Positions 1 through 10,163 of a stretch of DNA of 64,000 nucleotides are shown here, piece after piece. A program made the position numbers and the translations under genes. Position 1 is the stretch's first letter, and every line of letters starts with the position of its first letter. The DNA comes from Paramoeba atlantica (Eukaryota; Discosea): the NCBI GenBank assembly GCA_977017575.1, contig CDRNVI010000156.1:186001-250000 (forward strand), given 5' to 3'. A model generated the notes under the pieces. It was not told the origin of the DNA and made no database searches. It saw only the letters and a list, made by a program, of their open reading frames with translations.

Positions 1-2
1 TT

Positions 3-140
3 CAGGAATTCAATGACACTCTGTTAGTCGCTTATTTAGCCGCTCTGACAAAAGGAGCAGCTTATGTTGATGACCTTGCTTCGAAGTTTAACAAAGCAAA
101 TGAGTCAAAAAGAAAGAGACCTCGAGGGATGTTTGTCTGA
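3..140 (+). CDS. CSN6: COP9 signalosome subunit 6, C-terminal end (partial)
   Basis: The gene enters from the left edge, and only the last 45 codons and a TGA stop are present. The visible protein contains LLVAYLAALTKGAAYVDDLA, then SKFN, and ends RPRGMFV. This matches the extreme C-terminus of CSN6, where a helix with a YL-x-x-[IL]TK core leads to a KFN motif and a basic tail ending RGLFF. CSN6 is the catalytically inactive MPN subunit that pairs with CSN5 in the signalosome, which removes NEDD8 from cullins. The window may open at an intron acceptor (ttcag). The close relative eIF3f ends differently and lacks the basic RG-hydrophobic tail, so CSN6 is preferred. Confidence 0.8.
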   Translation, partial: QEFNDTLLVAYLAALTKGAAYVDDLASKFNKANESKRKRPRGMFV

Positions 141-349
141 ATGAAAACAATAAATTATTTCAAATTCGAAAATAATGCATTTGGAGGTGGATTACATAAA
201 ATTGAGATATTTCAAATCCCTCAAAAGTTGAAGTTGTTTTTTTTTTGAAACTGACCATTTTTCTCACAAACACACAGTCTTGAGTCCATCTCGGACTGTG
301 TGTCCCAGACTGCCAATTCTATTTTTTCACATAATTTTCTTCTGGTGAT

Positions 350-1913
350 TTACATTTCTTCATAAGAAATATCAAGGTCTGAGTCGTCCAGAGAGATAGA
401 ACTACCACAATCCTCTGCCATTCGATCAAAAGCTGTGTCTCGATAATGTGTCAGAATCATCCTTGATCGAGATTTTTTGGGCAGTCTAAATTTGATTAAA
501 TATGAGGAAACTTGTTCGTTTTGATTCAAAAATCACAACAAACCTCCATTGAAAGAAAACCATGAGACCAATCGGTAACATTTCGCAGAAGGTATAAAAA
601 ATTACATAGTAATGCCACCTCACGTAATCAACAAAAGTCGAAGTCGCAGTCAACCCACTCTCGCCACGACCAAAGTCAATCTTCAAAAAAAAAAATAAGT
701 AAAAAATCTTCAAAGATATTATTTTTTGAAGTCACAAACTTGAATTAAGAGAAGGATCGCTCTTGCCAACATCATAAACGTTACAATTGTTGCCATCAAA
801 CTTAACTAATGAAAAATGGGTGAACAAAAATAATAATAAAATTCACAAACGAAAAATCAGACTTTCTTTGATTTTTCATGAAGAGGTTTGTCGAGAACTA
901 ACAGAATTGGACTTTGGGTATCTGCCGAAGGGATTGATCTTGTCATCTTGTGGAGAAAGAAACCAACCAAAAAAAATGCAATCCCCTCGAAGACCTGGAG
1001 AAAAGGGAAAATGAATTTTCCTTTAAATTGATTTTTGAAAAAAAAAAAAACCAACCATTATCAATCCTAAGATGAGGAAGAAAGAGGAGTGATATTGAGG
1101 GTACTGAAATCAAAAAATCATCAGACAAAAGAGAAGGGGATGTGAAGACAGAGAATGAATCTTACGCTTGAAGTTTGATAGATAAAGAAGGCGCATAAAA
1201 ACAAATTGAGGTTAATTAAGACTAATGACCCAATCTGCAAAAAGGTGAGAAAAAACGAGTCGACTCGAAAAAAAAATGATTACAAAGAGACAACAATCTT
1301 CAAGATAAAAAGTCACTTCAGAAGCAAATTTAGAATTATCATTTCCGGTCTTCATGTGACTAGAAGAAAAAGTGAGTTGGGAGGCCTCTGTTGAGAGGGG
1401 AGAAGAGAACAGAAAACAAAACTAGTAAAAGGAAGCCCAGAAAACAAGAATAATTCCATATACTTGTGCAAACAAAATTGAACAAGTTTGTGAGATTGCT
1501 TGATTTGCATATCGAACGACTGACAAGGTAATCAGGTGTCACAATTTGAACTGAAAAAAAAAAATTCAGAAATGAAGAGGAGAACCTCGAGTGACATTAT
1601 CTGTATCCCAAAAGACGATGTAGAGCGTGACTTGAAGTAAACGAAGAAGACAGATAATCAAGGCAAACTACCGAAAAAGTAAGTGAGCCTCTCACTTTAC
1701 TTTGACTCAAAAAAAAAGGAAGAAAATCCAACAAACCAGAAAAAAAGATCTTTGGTAAGTGTTCTTTTTTCTTCTTGTCATGGCTTCATAAAATTGATAA
1801 GAGCACACAATCGAAAGAAAAAAATACATAACATCGATATAAATGAAGGAGTATGTCCAAGCAGGACCCCAGTAACAACAAGAGGGATCCCCTTTTGACT
1901 CGGGGTCCGTCAT
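350..1913 (-). CDS. THH1/TOM1/TOM3-type multipass membrane protein (copy A)
   Basis: First of three neighbouring paralogues. The start at 1913 gives MTDPESKGDPSCCYWGP, whose CCYW motif is shared with copies B and C. Further exons give VTLYIVFWDTDNVTR and a helix with VYGIILVFWASF that aligns with the same helix in B and C. A late exon (about 497-680) has YYVIFYTFCEMLPIGLMVFF; the intron after it joins to RLPKKSRSRM and an acidic tail ending ISYEEM at TAA. The YY-x-x-x-E-x-[FL]P-x-[GS]LM segment followed by RLP is the C-terminal signature of the plant TOM1/TOM3/THH1 seven-helix domain. In plants these tonoplast proteins bind tobamovirus replicase; the role here is unknown. It is divergently transcribed from copy B and the most diverged of the three. 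Confidence 0.78.
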
Positions 1914-2135
1914 TGTACTTTGCCTTCTTCTTTTTTGCCGAAAGCCTTCTTCTCACTTTGCCAAACCGCAGAAACAAAAAAACAAAAAAAAATTGTCGAT
2001 GACATCATCATTTTTGTTGAGGAGCACAATTTGATTTGAAAAACATGAATCGAAAACAATCAAGTTCGTCTCTGGCATGCCAGCTCAGCAAGTTTTTTTT
2101 TTCGTTTTTTGTGTTTTTGGTGATGCGCCAGAAAG
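1914..2135. promoter_or_regulatory. Shared head-to-head promoter of TOM1-like copies A and B
   Basis: About 220 bp separate the two start codons. It holds runs of T and A and no ORF that looks real apart from the short uORF of copy B. No TATA box is convincing. Confidence 0.5.
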
Positions 2136-2143
2136 ATGGTTGA
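2123..2143 (+). promoter_or_regulatory. Short upstream ORF overlapping the start of TOM1-like copy B
   Basis: An ATG at 2123 opens a six-codon ORF (MRQKDG) that stops at 2141-2143, just past the main ATG at 2136 and in a different frame. Copy C has a similar arrangement, so it may be a conserved translational brake. No transcript evidence is available. Confidence 0.4.
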
Positions 2144-3684
2144 TTCGGTTGATTCAGTCGATTCTGGTTCTGATTCTGTTGATTCTGATTCAGTTGGTCA
2201 TGATTGGCCCAGCTGTTGTTACTGGCGTGGGATTTGGGAAGTCGTCTGTATTATCTTGCTTTTCACTTATTTATTCTTCTTTGTGTTTAATTTCTATTGT
2301 TTATGGAGGCTGGCGCAGCGAGCTGGGGAAGGACGATTTCGATGTAAAAAGTTTTTCCATCGAGTTTGAAGATTTTTTTTTGTTTTTATCTCTAACATTT
2401 AATGCTTGTTTTTTTTTCTTAAAATTTCTCCAAAATAGTCTTCGATCTCTCTGACCAGTGTCCGAATGCTTCAAATGATTTTTTTGATTCTTGGAGACTC
2501 AGTGTGGCCTCATCAAACATGTTTCAGAATTTCCTTCTTTTACCTTTCTCTTTTTTAAAATTAATTTCTCTTTTTCGAAAAGACTTGTATTACATTGCCC
2601 AATTAATCACCTACATGGGTGCAAATCTTTTTGTGCTGGTCTATGGTGCCATGGTGGCTTATTGGGCTACTTTTTATCTGTTTTGTTGCTCTCTTTTTGT
2701 GACTTCTATCTTGGAAAGAAACTAAAATTCTTGGAACAGCCAAACAAAATATGGAGATTATTTTTCAACAACAAAATATAATGAACGTCTTCAAATCGCC
2801 ATTCTTGGAACAGAGGTTCTTTTTTATTTTCTCTCCCTCCCTTTGATTGTGCTGTTCAAACTCTCAATAATTGTGTAGATATTCTTTTTGTCAATCATTC
2901 TCCTCGAATCTGCTCTTCTCTGTTATATGAAATTGGTTCAAAACAAAGCCCTTCTTGTGGTAATCCCTTTCCTCTTCTTCACTTCCATTATTTTGGTTGG
3001 TTCTTTTCTCTATGATTAATTGCTCCCTTCGTCTTCTTAATTTAAAATGACCTCTTTTTCTCAGCTCCTGGAAGGAATCGCATTTGCTGTTGTCGGAATT
3101 CTCCTTTATTTAACTCTCCAAGATCCGGGAAACCCGATCAACTTCAACCATGCTTTCAGCAACAAATCCTTTCAAGTTTCTCATTTTCTTTTTTTGCTTT
3201 TTGCTTTTTGCTTTTTTTTGAACTTGTTTTATTTTCTCAAATTTTTTTGCAAAAAAGATTGTCGTAATTGCACTTATCCTCTTTCTTGTGATGTTTCTTC
3301 GAGCTATTTTTCTGATTGGGGAGTCAATTGCAGCCATGAACTCAAATCTGGGAGAGATTTATTCAGAGAGGCCATATGATGTAAATGATTCAGATCATAT
3401 GTTTATGGGAGAGGACCTGACCTGGTGGTTTTACTTGTTGTACTATCTTCTGGGTGAATGCTTTCCTTTGGGTCTCATGACTTTTTTCCAATCAAGGTCT
3501 GTCGTCAGGGTGAGATTGATTTGACACAATCGTTTTGAGATCTCATATTTTTGCTCACAGGCTCCCGAAATCCAAGAAATCCACTTATGAGCTCGGAGGT
3601 CCTTTTCGATCAACTATCAATTTTGAAGAAGAAGAAACATTGCAACTTCGTCCAGCTCCAGAAAGTGAATCTGATTATGACTGA
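2136..3684 (+). CDS. THH1/TOM1/TOM3-type multipass membrane protein (copy B)
   Basis: Exon 1 gives an Asp/Ser repeat N-terminus encoded by gattc-type hexamers, then WPSCCYW, a membrane helix, FNFYCLWRL and CKKFFHRV. Later exons give SVRMLQMIFLILGDSVWPHQ, then ITYMGANLFVLVYGAMVAYW, LLEGIAFAVVGILLYLTLQD and WWFYLLYYLLGECFPLGLM. The last intron (about 3500-3561) joins to RLPKSKKSTYELGG and an acidic tail ending SESDYD at TGA. The order of seven hydrophobic helices, the F-x-H motif after helix 1 and the final RLP match the TOM1/THH1 domain. It shares a head-to-head promoter with copy A and is followed in tandem by copy C. Length and motifs suggest an intact gene. Confidence 0.85.
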
Positions 3685-4002
3685 AACACAGAAAAGCATT
3701 GTTTGAGACAAAAAGATTGTCTCTTAAACTTCGTGTTTCTTTTTAATCTTTCCAATGGTCTTCAATATTTCTTCTCAAAAGTGCAGGTTGGTTGCGCCCT
3801 TTGGGAAATTGAAGACACCGCTCGCCGGGATAAGATTCAAAGAAATATCAAACGACACCAACATGAATGGTTTTTTTGAAAGGGCAATGACTTTTTTTAG
3901 CTTCCAAAAAAAGAATCAGAAAAATGAAAATAAAATCAAAAACACCCCCCTTTTCATTCCGCGTTTTGCGTTTTCGTTTTTGCTTTTCTTTTTGGTTCGC
4001 AA

Positions 4003-4026
4003 ATGAGCCGTGAAGCTTGCTCATGA
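4003..4026 (+). promoter_or_regulatory. Upstream ORF whose stop overlaps the start of TOM1-like copy C
   Basis: ATG at 4003 opens seven codons ending in TGA at 4024-4026. The stop overlaps the main ATG at 4023 as ATGA, an arrangement known elsewhere to allow termination-coupled reinitiation. Function here is inferred only from geometry. Confidence 0.4.
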
Positions 4027-5585
4027 CTCTGGATTCTGATTCAAATGGCTGGCCTGATTGTTGTTATTGGAACAGATTCTGGGAAATCACTTGCTCAATC
4101 TTGTTGACAGTCTATCTTCTCTTTTTGGGATTTAATATGTATTGTTTGTGGCGGTTGAGAGGGACTGAAGGGAAGTTTCACTGTAAGAAGTTTTTTCATC
4201 AAGTTTGTTTTTTGTGTTTCACTTTGACCCAACTTTTGCTTTCTCAACTTTTCTGTTTGGCAGTCATCTGGTATATTGACAAGTGTTCGTGCCATTCAAC
4301 TTCTCTTTTTGATTTTGGGAAACGCTGTGTGGCCACACACACCCGGTTCTTTCTATTTGAAGAGAGAGATTTATCCTTCTCCTCACTTGTCTAACTTTCT
4401 TTTTTTTTTGTGAACAGGGGTGTATTACTTCTCTCAATTACTTACTTTTATCGGTGGAAATCTCTTTGCTTTAGTTTACAGTGCAGTGATCGCTTTTTGG
4501 GTGACATTTTATGTGTATCTTCTCCTCTCTTTCTTGCGTTTGAGAACGAAACAAATCTGAATTGATTTTTTTCAGGCAAACAAAATTTGGAGATTATTTT
4601 TCAACAACAAAGTACAACCATCGGCTTCAAACATACATTACTGCAACAGAGGTTCTTTGATCTTTATTTGTTTTGAAATGAATTTTTGAGGAATCTTATC
4701 GAAGACCACAACAGATTTTCTTTTTGGTGATTGTCATTTTAGAAAGTTTCTTCATGGTGTACACCAAAGCGATTGTCAAACATTCATTTATGTTTGTAGT
4801 GGTCACTTTCTTATTCTTCAATGCTCTCCTCTTGGTTTGTTTTATCCTAAAATCTAGCTGTTCTTGCTGCATTTTTACTCACCCATCCATTTTGATCATT
4901 TGAAGTTACTGGAAGGGATCGCTTTCTTTATTATTGGTTTTCTCCTCTATTATTCTCTAAGAGATCCCACCAATCCTCTGCATTTTCAAATGACACTTAG
5001 CAGCAGAGCCCTTCAAGTTCTCATCTCTTTTTTTTTTTGCTCACTGATCAAAAATCTCACTTTTCACACTCCCCCAAAAAGATTGTTGTTTTCGCTCTTT
5101 TCCTTTTTGTTGTGATGTTTACAAGAGCGATTCTCAATACCATTGAAGTCTTTAGTATCACCCAAGGATTTCAAGGAGGTTTTTATTATCCTTCAAAAAC
5201 CTCTTTCTAATTTTCAAAATCTGTTTTTACTCACCCAAAAACAATTAATTTTGTGCTAGATTTTCATCAACCATATGATAAAAGACCATCTTCTCCGGAA
5301 GACTCTGATCAGATGTTTATGGGAGAAGATTTTTCGTGGTGGTTTTACCTTCTTTATTATTTTTGGGGAGAATGTTTTCCATTGGGTCTGATGACCCTCT
5401 TTCAATCAAGGTTCGATCAATTTTTTTTCCCATCAGCTTCTGATGATTGATGATGGTTCTCCCAAACCAGACTCCCAAAATCCAAAAACTCGGTCATCCA
5501 TTGGAGTTCTCAAATTGAACCAACTGATGAAACAATCCAACTTCGCCCAACAGCAGACGGGAATGACTCTTATGACGAAGATTAA
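4023..5585 (+). CDS. THH1/TOM1/TOM3-type multipass membrane protein (copy C)
   Basis: Start chosen at 4023 because it gives MTLDSDSNGWPDCCYWNRFW, aligned with copies A and B. Exon 1 continues with a helix, FNMYCLWRL and CKKFFHQV. Later exons give a helix with TFIGGNLFALVYSAVIAFWV, then LLEGIAFFIIGFLLYYSLRD, DQMFMGEDFSWWFYLLYYFW and GECFPLGLMTLFQSR. The last intron (about 5411-5471) joins to LPKSKNSVIHW and a tail ending SYDEDAT-free acidic residues (NDSYDED) at TAA. Copies B and C share intron positions, the MFMGED loop and the E-x-F/LQLRP tail motif, so they arose by tandem duplication after copy A split off. Predicted membrane protein of unknown job. Confidence 0.84.
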
Positions 5586-5713
5586 ATTTATTCGTTTTGA
5601 GAAGAACTTTTTTCAAACAGAATTTTGAACTCACGAAAGGTGAGGGGCAAAAGGATTCTGGTTTGTTTAAAAAATTAAATTGATTGAAATCGAATCTGCC
5701 TTCCAAAAAGTTT

Positions 5714-7908
5714 TCAGACTACTTGCCCAATTTCGTCTCCGTCAGGATCAAAAAGTCCTTTCAGTGTGGTCAGAGAGGAAAATGCAGAAGAAGGTCTTTT
5801 GGAGAAAGATGATGCAGTTTCTGGCTGGGATTGATGTTGCAAGAGAATTTGAACAGGAAATACAGATGAATATTCTCCACAATCAAAATTACATTCAAAT
5901 GAAAGAGAAAGATGCGAATGAGCTGACCAATCTGTTGCTGAAAAGTAAACGCGAATAAGAGCATTATCTGCATCAACTATTTGGGTTCGAGTTGATGGTG
6001 ATCCTTCTAAAGTTCCGTCATCTGATGATGCAGAACTTTTTATCGCCGAATTTCGTTGCAACTGATACTTGATCCAGGGTACTTTAAGAATCTGGAGAGA
6101 AATAAGAAGAAAGATTTTTAGTCAACTATTTTTTGAGAAAAAAATTAAGAAGAAAAAAGGGTGAAAAAAACCTGAGTTTTCACGAGGTCTGGAACTTGAA
6201 GATGTTGTTCAATTTGGAGGGATTTAAGAGAGACAGTGACTGATGCCTCTCTCAGATTTGTCACTCTCAATTGCAATTCCATTGCCTCATCTTGAAAAAC
6301 ATTTGAATAAAAATTGGAAAAAGATTGAAAAAGAAAGCAAACCCGTCCCAGCACTCGTTCTTTCCCATTTGGCAACAGAGAATACCGGAATAAAATAACA
6401 GGCCTTTCAACAAAAGAAATGAACAAAAAATAATGAAAACACTTTCTTCTTGAAAAATTTTGGCACTTACACAATGTTGCCTCTGAAATTCGAGGGAATT
6501 TAAAGTTGGTTTCACAATAACTTTGTCACATGTTCCACACCTTTTTGATCTTCTTGATCGCAGTGTCTGATAAAATGAACAAAAATGAGAAAAAAAAAAG
6601 GAAAAAAAGTCAAATTTCTCTCAAACAAAACCTTTCGGTGAAGTGGAATTTCGCTTAACTTCATAACCCCATTTTCAATGGCTATTTCTTCTCTACAAAG
6701 AGAAAGAATTTGTTGTCTATCATCGTGAACCCCAGGTGGAAGAGGATCCTCTAAAAAGAAATGAACTCAATTCTTTTCTGGGAAAAAAGACAACAAAAAA
6801 ATATTAAAAAAAAGGTTGATTCAAACCTTCAGAAGGGAAAGAGTTGATTCCCTCAAGATGCTTCCCTCTCGTCACAGATTTCGATTTGAAGAGACTCTCA
6901 TCTTGGAGTATTTTTTTCGAATTTTCGAGATGAGCAAGAGCTGGAGGTAATTCTTCTGGATCTAAAGATGTGTGTGGCCAAGAAAGTTCAATTTTTTTAA
7001 GAAATAAATAGAAATTCTTTGAAAAGTGAGAAGAACCTTCTTTTGCGATCAGGCGACTTGAAAAAGAAGATGACAAACTCGTTTGTAAAGTTGCCCCACT
7101 CCCAGAAGCAAGGGGATGAACAAATGATGGAACAAGAGGTTTAGAACTACTCTTTGAAGTACTAGAAAATGGAGGATCTAAGAGATCTGATTGTTCGTGC
7201 ATCTCTTCTATAATCCCAGAAATGACATTTTGTGCTTTATCCATTTCTTTCTCTCGAAGAACATTTCTCAAAGCAACATCCTCAGGACTCAATGCATATC
7301 CACAAGGTTCTTGCTTTGTTTCTTCTTCTTTTGGTTTTGTTGTTGTCTCTATTGAAAGAAGAGGCTGATCGTCTAAAAGAGAAACCCCCTCTTCAAGAGA
7401 ACTCTTTCCTTTCAGAAAAGGAGGAAGAGGGTCAACCATCACTTGAACATCTCTGAGAGCTGACAAAGAGTTCCATCGACAGAGAGGACATTTGAGATAG
7501 ACTCGGTCATCTCCAAGAGATTGAGAATAGGTCAGTTGGGATTGGCATCTGGGGCACTCAAAACATTTTGAACAACTTTTGTTTGTTTTGTTTGTTTTTA
7601 GAGGAGGAGGAGAGAAAGAAGAGAGAAAGCAAACCACAAACCGATTTTTTTGTTTCGTTGCTGTCGAACTTGTAATATTTTCAAGACAACCAGGACAAAA
7701 ATAAGAGTCAACTTCTTCTCGAATACAAAAGCTTTAAAAAAAAAAGCATCAACAAAGAAGAGAAAGAAAAGTTTGAGGGAGAAGAGAAAAGAAAAAACCG
7801 GCATTTCAGACTCGAACAAGAAACACAGAAATAAAGGTTCCATTGTGGTTGAAGATGCCCACACTCACACCCAACCAGAATCTCTGCTCTTCCCGTTCTC
7901 CTCCTCAT
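5714..7908 (-). CDS. DCTN4: Dynactin subunit 4 (p62)
   Basis: Subunit of the dynactin pointed-end complex, the dynein cofactor for cargo transport. ATG at 7908 gives MRRRTGRAEILVGCECGHLQ, then paired cysteines (YFCVSCSSLKCRFC). The next exon carries EVDSYFCPGCLENITSS, matching the p62 N-terminal zinc region, where human has HEVDSHYCPSCLENM. Splicing on joins KNRCSKCFECPRCQSQL and YLKCPLCRWNS, again p62 hallmarks. A middle exon has RSRRSKRCGTCDKVIVKPTL, the conserved RS-x-RC-x-x-C block, followed by a beta-rich stretch (AMELQLRVTNLREASVTVSL). The C-terminal exon includes ADNALIRVYF and ends DEIGQVV. Six or more exons. It is head-to-head with gene E (177 bp apart) and convergent with TOM1-like copy C. 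Identity rests on several ordered motifs. Confidence 0.88.
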
Positions 7909-7978
7909 CTTTCTTTTTTCACTCTCTCTTCCTCTCTTCAACCCCTCTCTCTCACAAAAGGAAACGAAAACCGCCAAA

Positions 7979-8670
7979 TTTGGTTCGGAAAAAAAAAGAC
8001 TTTCTCTTTCTTTCTTTCTTCTTCTTTGCTTCTGGAAAATTGATAAAAGGGGGGAAGAGGACCCCAAACAACCTCCATCAAAGAGATGGAACATGAGAAG
8101 ATAATTGTAAGAGGAGGAGGAAAGTCACTATCAGCCAAATATACAGAGCCACACCTGAAAACAGTTGATGGTATTTATATCAAAGAAGATTCTCTTCAAG
8201 GGAACAGACATTGGTTTTCTCGTATTCACCCTGATGGGAGAAAATGGGAAGGGAGAATCTTCTTTGAAAGTGGTTCTTTTCTTTTATGTATTTCATTTTC
8301 TCTCTCGTGATTCCTGTTGGATTGATCGGAATCTAGGTTGGAAGATCAATTTCAAGGATCACTTTGGTGGCTGGACTTTCAGCCAAAAAGAAGATTCTCC
8401 ACAAAACAAATACCCTCCTCTTGGCAAATGGAAAGAATCTCGCTCAATAGGAGGTGATCACCCAGAGGATATTGATTACTCTGATATCTATCTTGACACA
8501 GAGGTTTGCATTTTGGTTTGTTTGCTTTGAGAGTGGTGTTTTTGGTTGTTTTGATGACTTCATTTGCAGGATTGTTTCGTGAAACCAGCAAAAAGAGAGA
8601 AATGAGGAAAAAGAATAAAAAGAAATTAAAATTTTGGTTCTGTGGATTGAATCTATTTGTCATCCTCAAC
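7979..8670 (+). repeat. Segmental duplication, copy 1 (gene E with its promoter)
   Basis: Nearly identical to 15659-16349. The shared block starts in the promoter (tttggttcgg), includes all exons and introns of gene E, and ends at ctcaac. Its last 18 bp (8653-8670) read on the minus strand as VEDDK and a TAG stop, a relic of the end of the Ala-rich gene that is intact at the other copy. Confidence 0.9.
8086..8605 (+). CDS. Small Trp/Gly-rich protein E (129 aa), duplicated
   Basis: Three exons (8086-8272, 8337-8503, 8570-8605) encode MEHEKIIVRGGGKSLSAKYT through FVKPAKREK and a TGA. The exon structure and stop are confirmed by the copy at 15762-16284, where the last exon differs only by two synonymous changes. 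The middle contains NRHWFSRIHPDG, GGWTFSQKED and a KYPPLGKW motif. This layout (HW, then W, then P-x-x-GKW) resembles a widespread small domain of uncharacterised protist and dinoflagellate-type proteins, but I do not recognise a named family. No signal peptide or membrane segment. It shares a 177-bp head-to-head promoter with dynactin p62. Splicing from exon 1 or 2 into the following zinc-finger exons is frame-compatible, so a longer isoform is possible. Confidence 0.75.
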
Positions 8671-8711
8671 CACCCCTCTCAAAAGGAAACAATAGGAAAA
8701 GAAAACCGCAG

Positions 8712-10094
8712 AAGAATGTTGGTCGGAAGAGTGCCTGGACAAGACATGACATTCTCCATGGTGAAGTTGCTCTTGATATTGCATATGCCTTGGCCAATCG
8801 CCAGACTTTTGCCCCTTCTGGACTGCAGGAGCGAGTTGATCTCAGCAATGTTATTAAAAACCATGCATTTGATCTCTTTAAACGACATTCTCCTCTTTCA
8901 CCCCCTTCACTACTACCACCACCACTCTTATCATTTTCACATTCTTTCGAGAAAGTAAAAGATCTCTTTAAAAATTTGTTAGCTGCTATTCCAACAAATT
9001 GGGAGGTTTTTTTTTTTTTTTTAATTCTCTCAAAAAAAAAACTTAAAAAAAAAACTTTCAATAGAAACAGCTTCAAGAGAATTTTCATCACTTTTTATCA
9101 GTAAATCTCCGTGAACAAAAAAATGATTTGGAACAAAAAACCACCCTTTTTGATCGAGTTCCAGAGGGCGAAAGTATCAAACTTCCTTTGTACCCACGAA
9201 CACGAGCAATGCGCCTTTTCTATTCTGGGTTTATCTCAAAGGTCCAATTTTGGTCTTGCAAAACAGAAGTTGGTTACTTTCAGATTGTTTTTTCAGTTCA
9301 CCCAACTGTTCGCTCAACCCCCTGTCATTATGCAATGGTGATTCTCAGAAAAGATCAAATTGAACAAGGTGAATGTACGGTGTGAGATTTTTCATTTTTT
9401 TTTTTTTTAAAAAAAATATTGAATTAAATATTGATTCATTTTGATTTTTGTTTTTTAGTGCGAAATTGGACAAAGCAAAAATTGCTCTCATGGTGAAGCT
9501 GGGATTTTAGCTCTGCAAGCTGTTAAAGATGGTGTTTTGCCAATGGTGTGGGAGAAGAGTCAATCAGCGAGTGTTGTTGATAAGAGCACAGAAGTGATTC
9601 CATTTCTTATGTTGTTGCAGAAGAATCAAAAAATGGCACAAAAATTCTTTTGTCCTTTCTGCCCAAGAACATTTCAGGATCGTAAATCCGGTTTGTTGCC
9701 TCATCTCAAGGAGAATCATCATCAAAATGGAGAAGAAGACGAAGCTGAATTTTCGGAGTTGCGATTATCGAGCAGCAAACTTCTTGCATATGGGCTGGCA
9801 TTCCATCCTCTTCATGTTTCACCTGTTCTTTTCATCTCTGAAGATGCTGCTTTGAACAAAGTGGTTAAAAAAAAAAAAAAAGTGAACAAAAAAGAAAAAG
9901 AGAAGAGGAGAGGGGAGGAAAAAGAGGAAGAAGAAAAGGGAGGTAGTGAAGAAAATCTACCAGAAGAGACAAAGAAGAGAAAAAAGGGTCCACTGCAGTG
10001 TCCGCATTGTTCGGTTGGTTTTTCTTATCAGAAATGTTTTTTAAAGCATTGTGATAAATGTGGAAAACAATCAAGCAAAAAATTTGCAAAATAA
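8712..10094 (+). CDS. C2H2-like zinc-finger protein F (5' end unresolved)
   Basis: At least three exons. The first clear one (from about 8712) encodes RHDILHGEVALDIAYALANR, then QTFAPSGLQERVDLSNV, and ends IPTNWE near 9005. The next (about 9072-9367) runs LQENFHHFLSVNLREQKNDL through IVFSVHPTVRSTPCHYAMVI. The last starts CEIGQSKNCSHGEAGILALQ and carries a classical finger (CPFCPRTFQDRKSGLLPHLK, then ENHH), a Lys/Glu-rich linker, a second cysteine pair (CPHCSVGFSYQKC) and HCDKCG near the end. No in-frame ATG lies upstream in the first exon, and an in-frame stop is at 8616, so the start must come from splicing. Candidates are exons 1-2 of gene E. Likely nuclear; target unknown. Confidence 0.65.
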
Positions 10095-10163
10095 TAAAAA
10101 AAAATATTTATGAAAAAGGAGACAGAGTTAAGTTAGCCAAGACTTAAATAAGATCTGTTTTTA

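Noticed and set aside
8634-9104. Gene F starting at the non-ATG codon at 8634
   Set aside because: The first codon there is TTG, the preceding codons belong to a block duplicated at 16 kb as 3' flank, and no other gene here uses a non-ATG start. The start more likely comes from an upstream exon.
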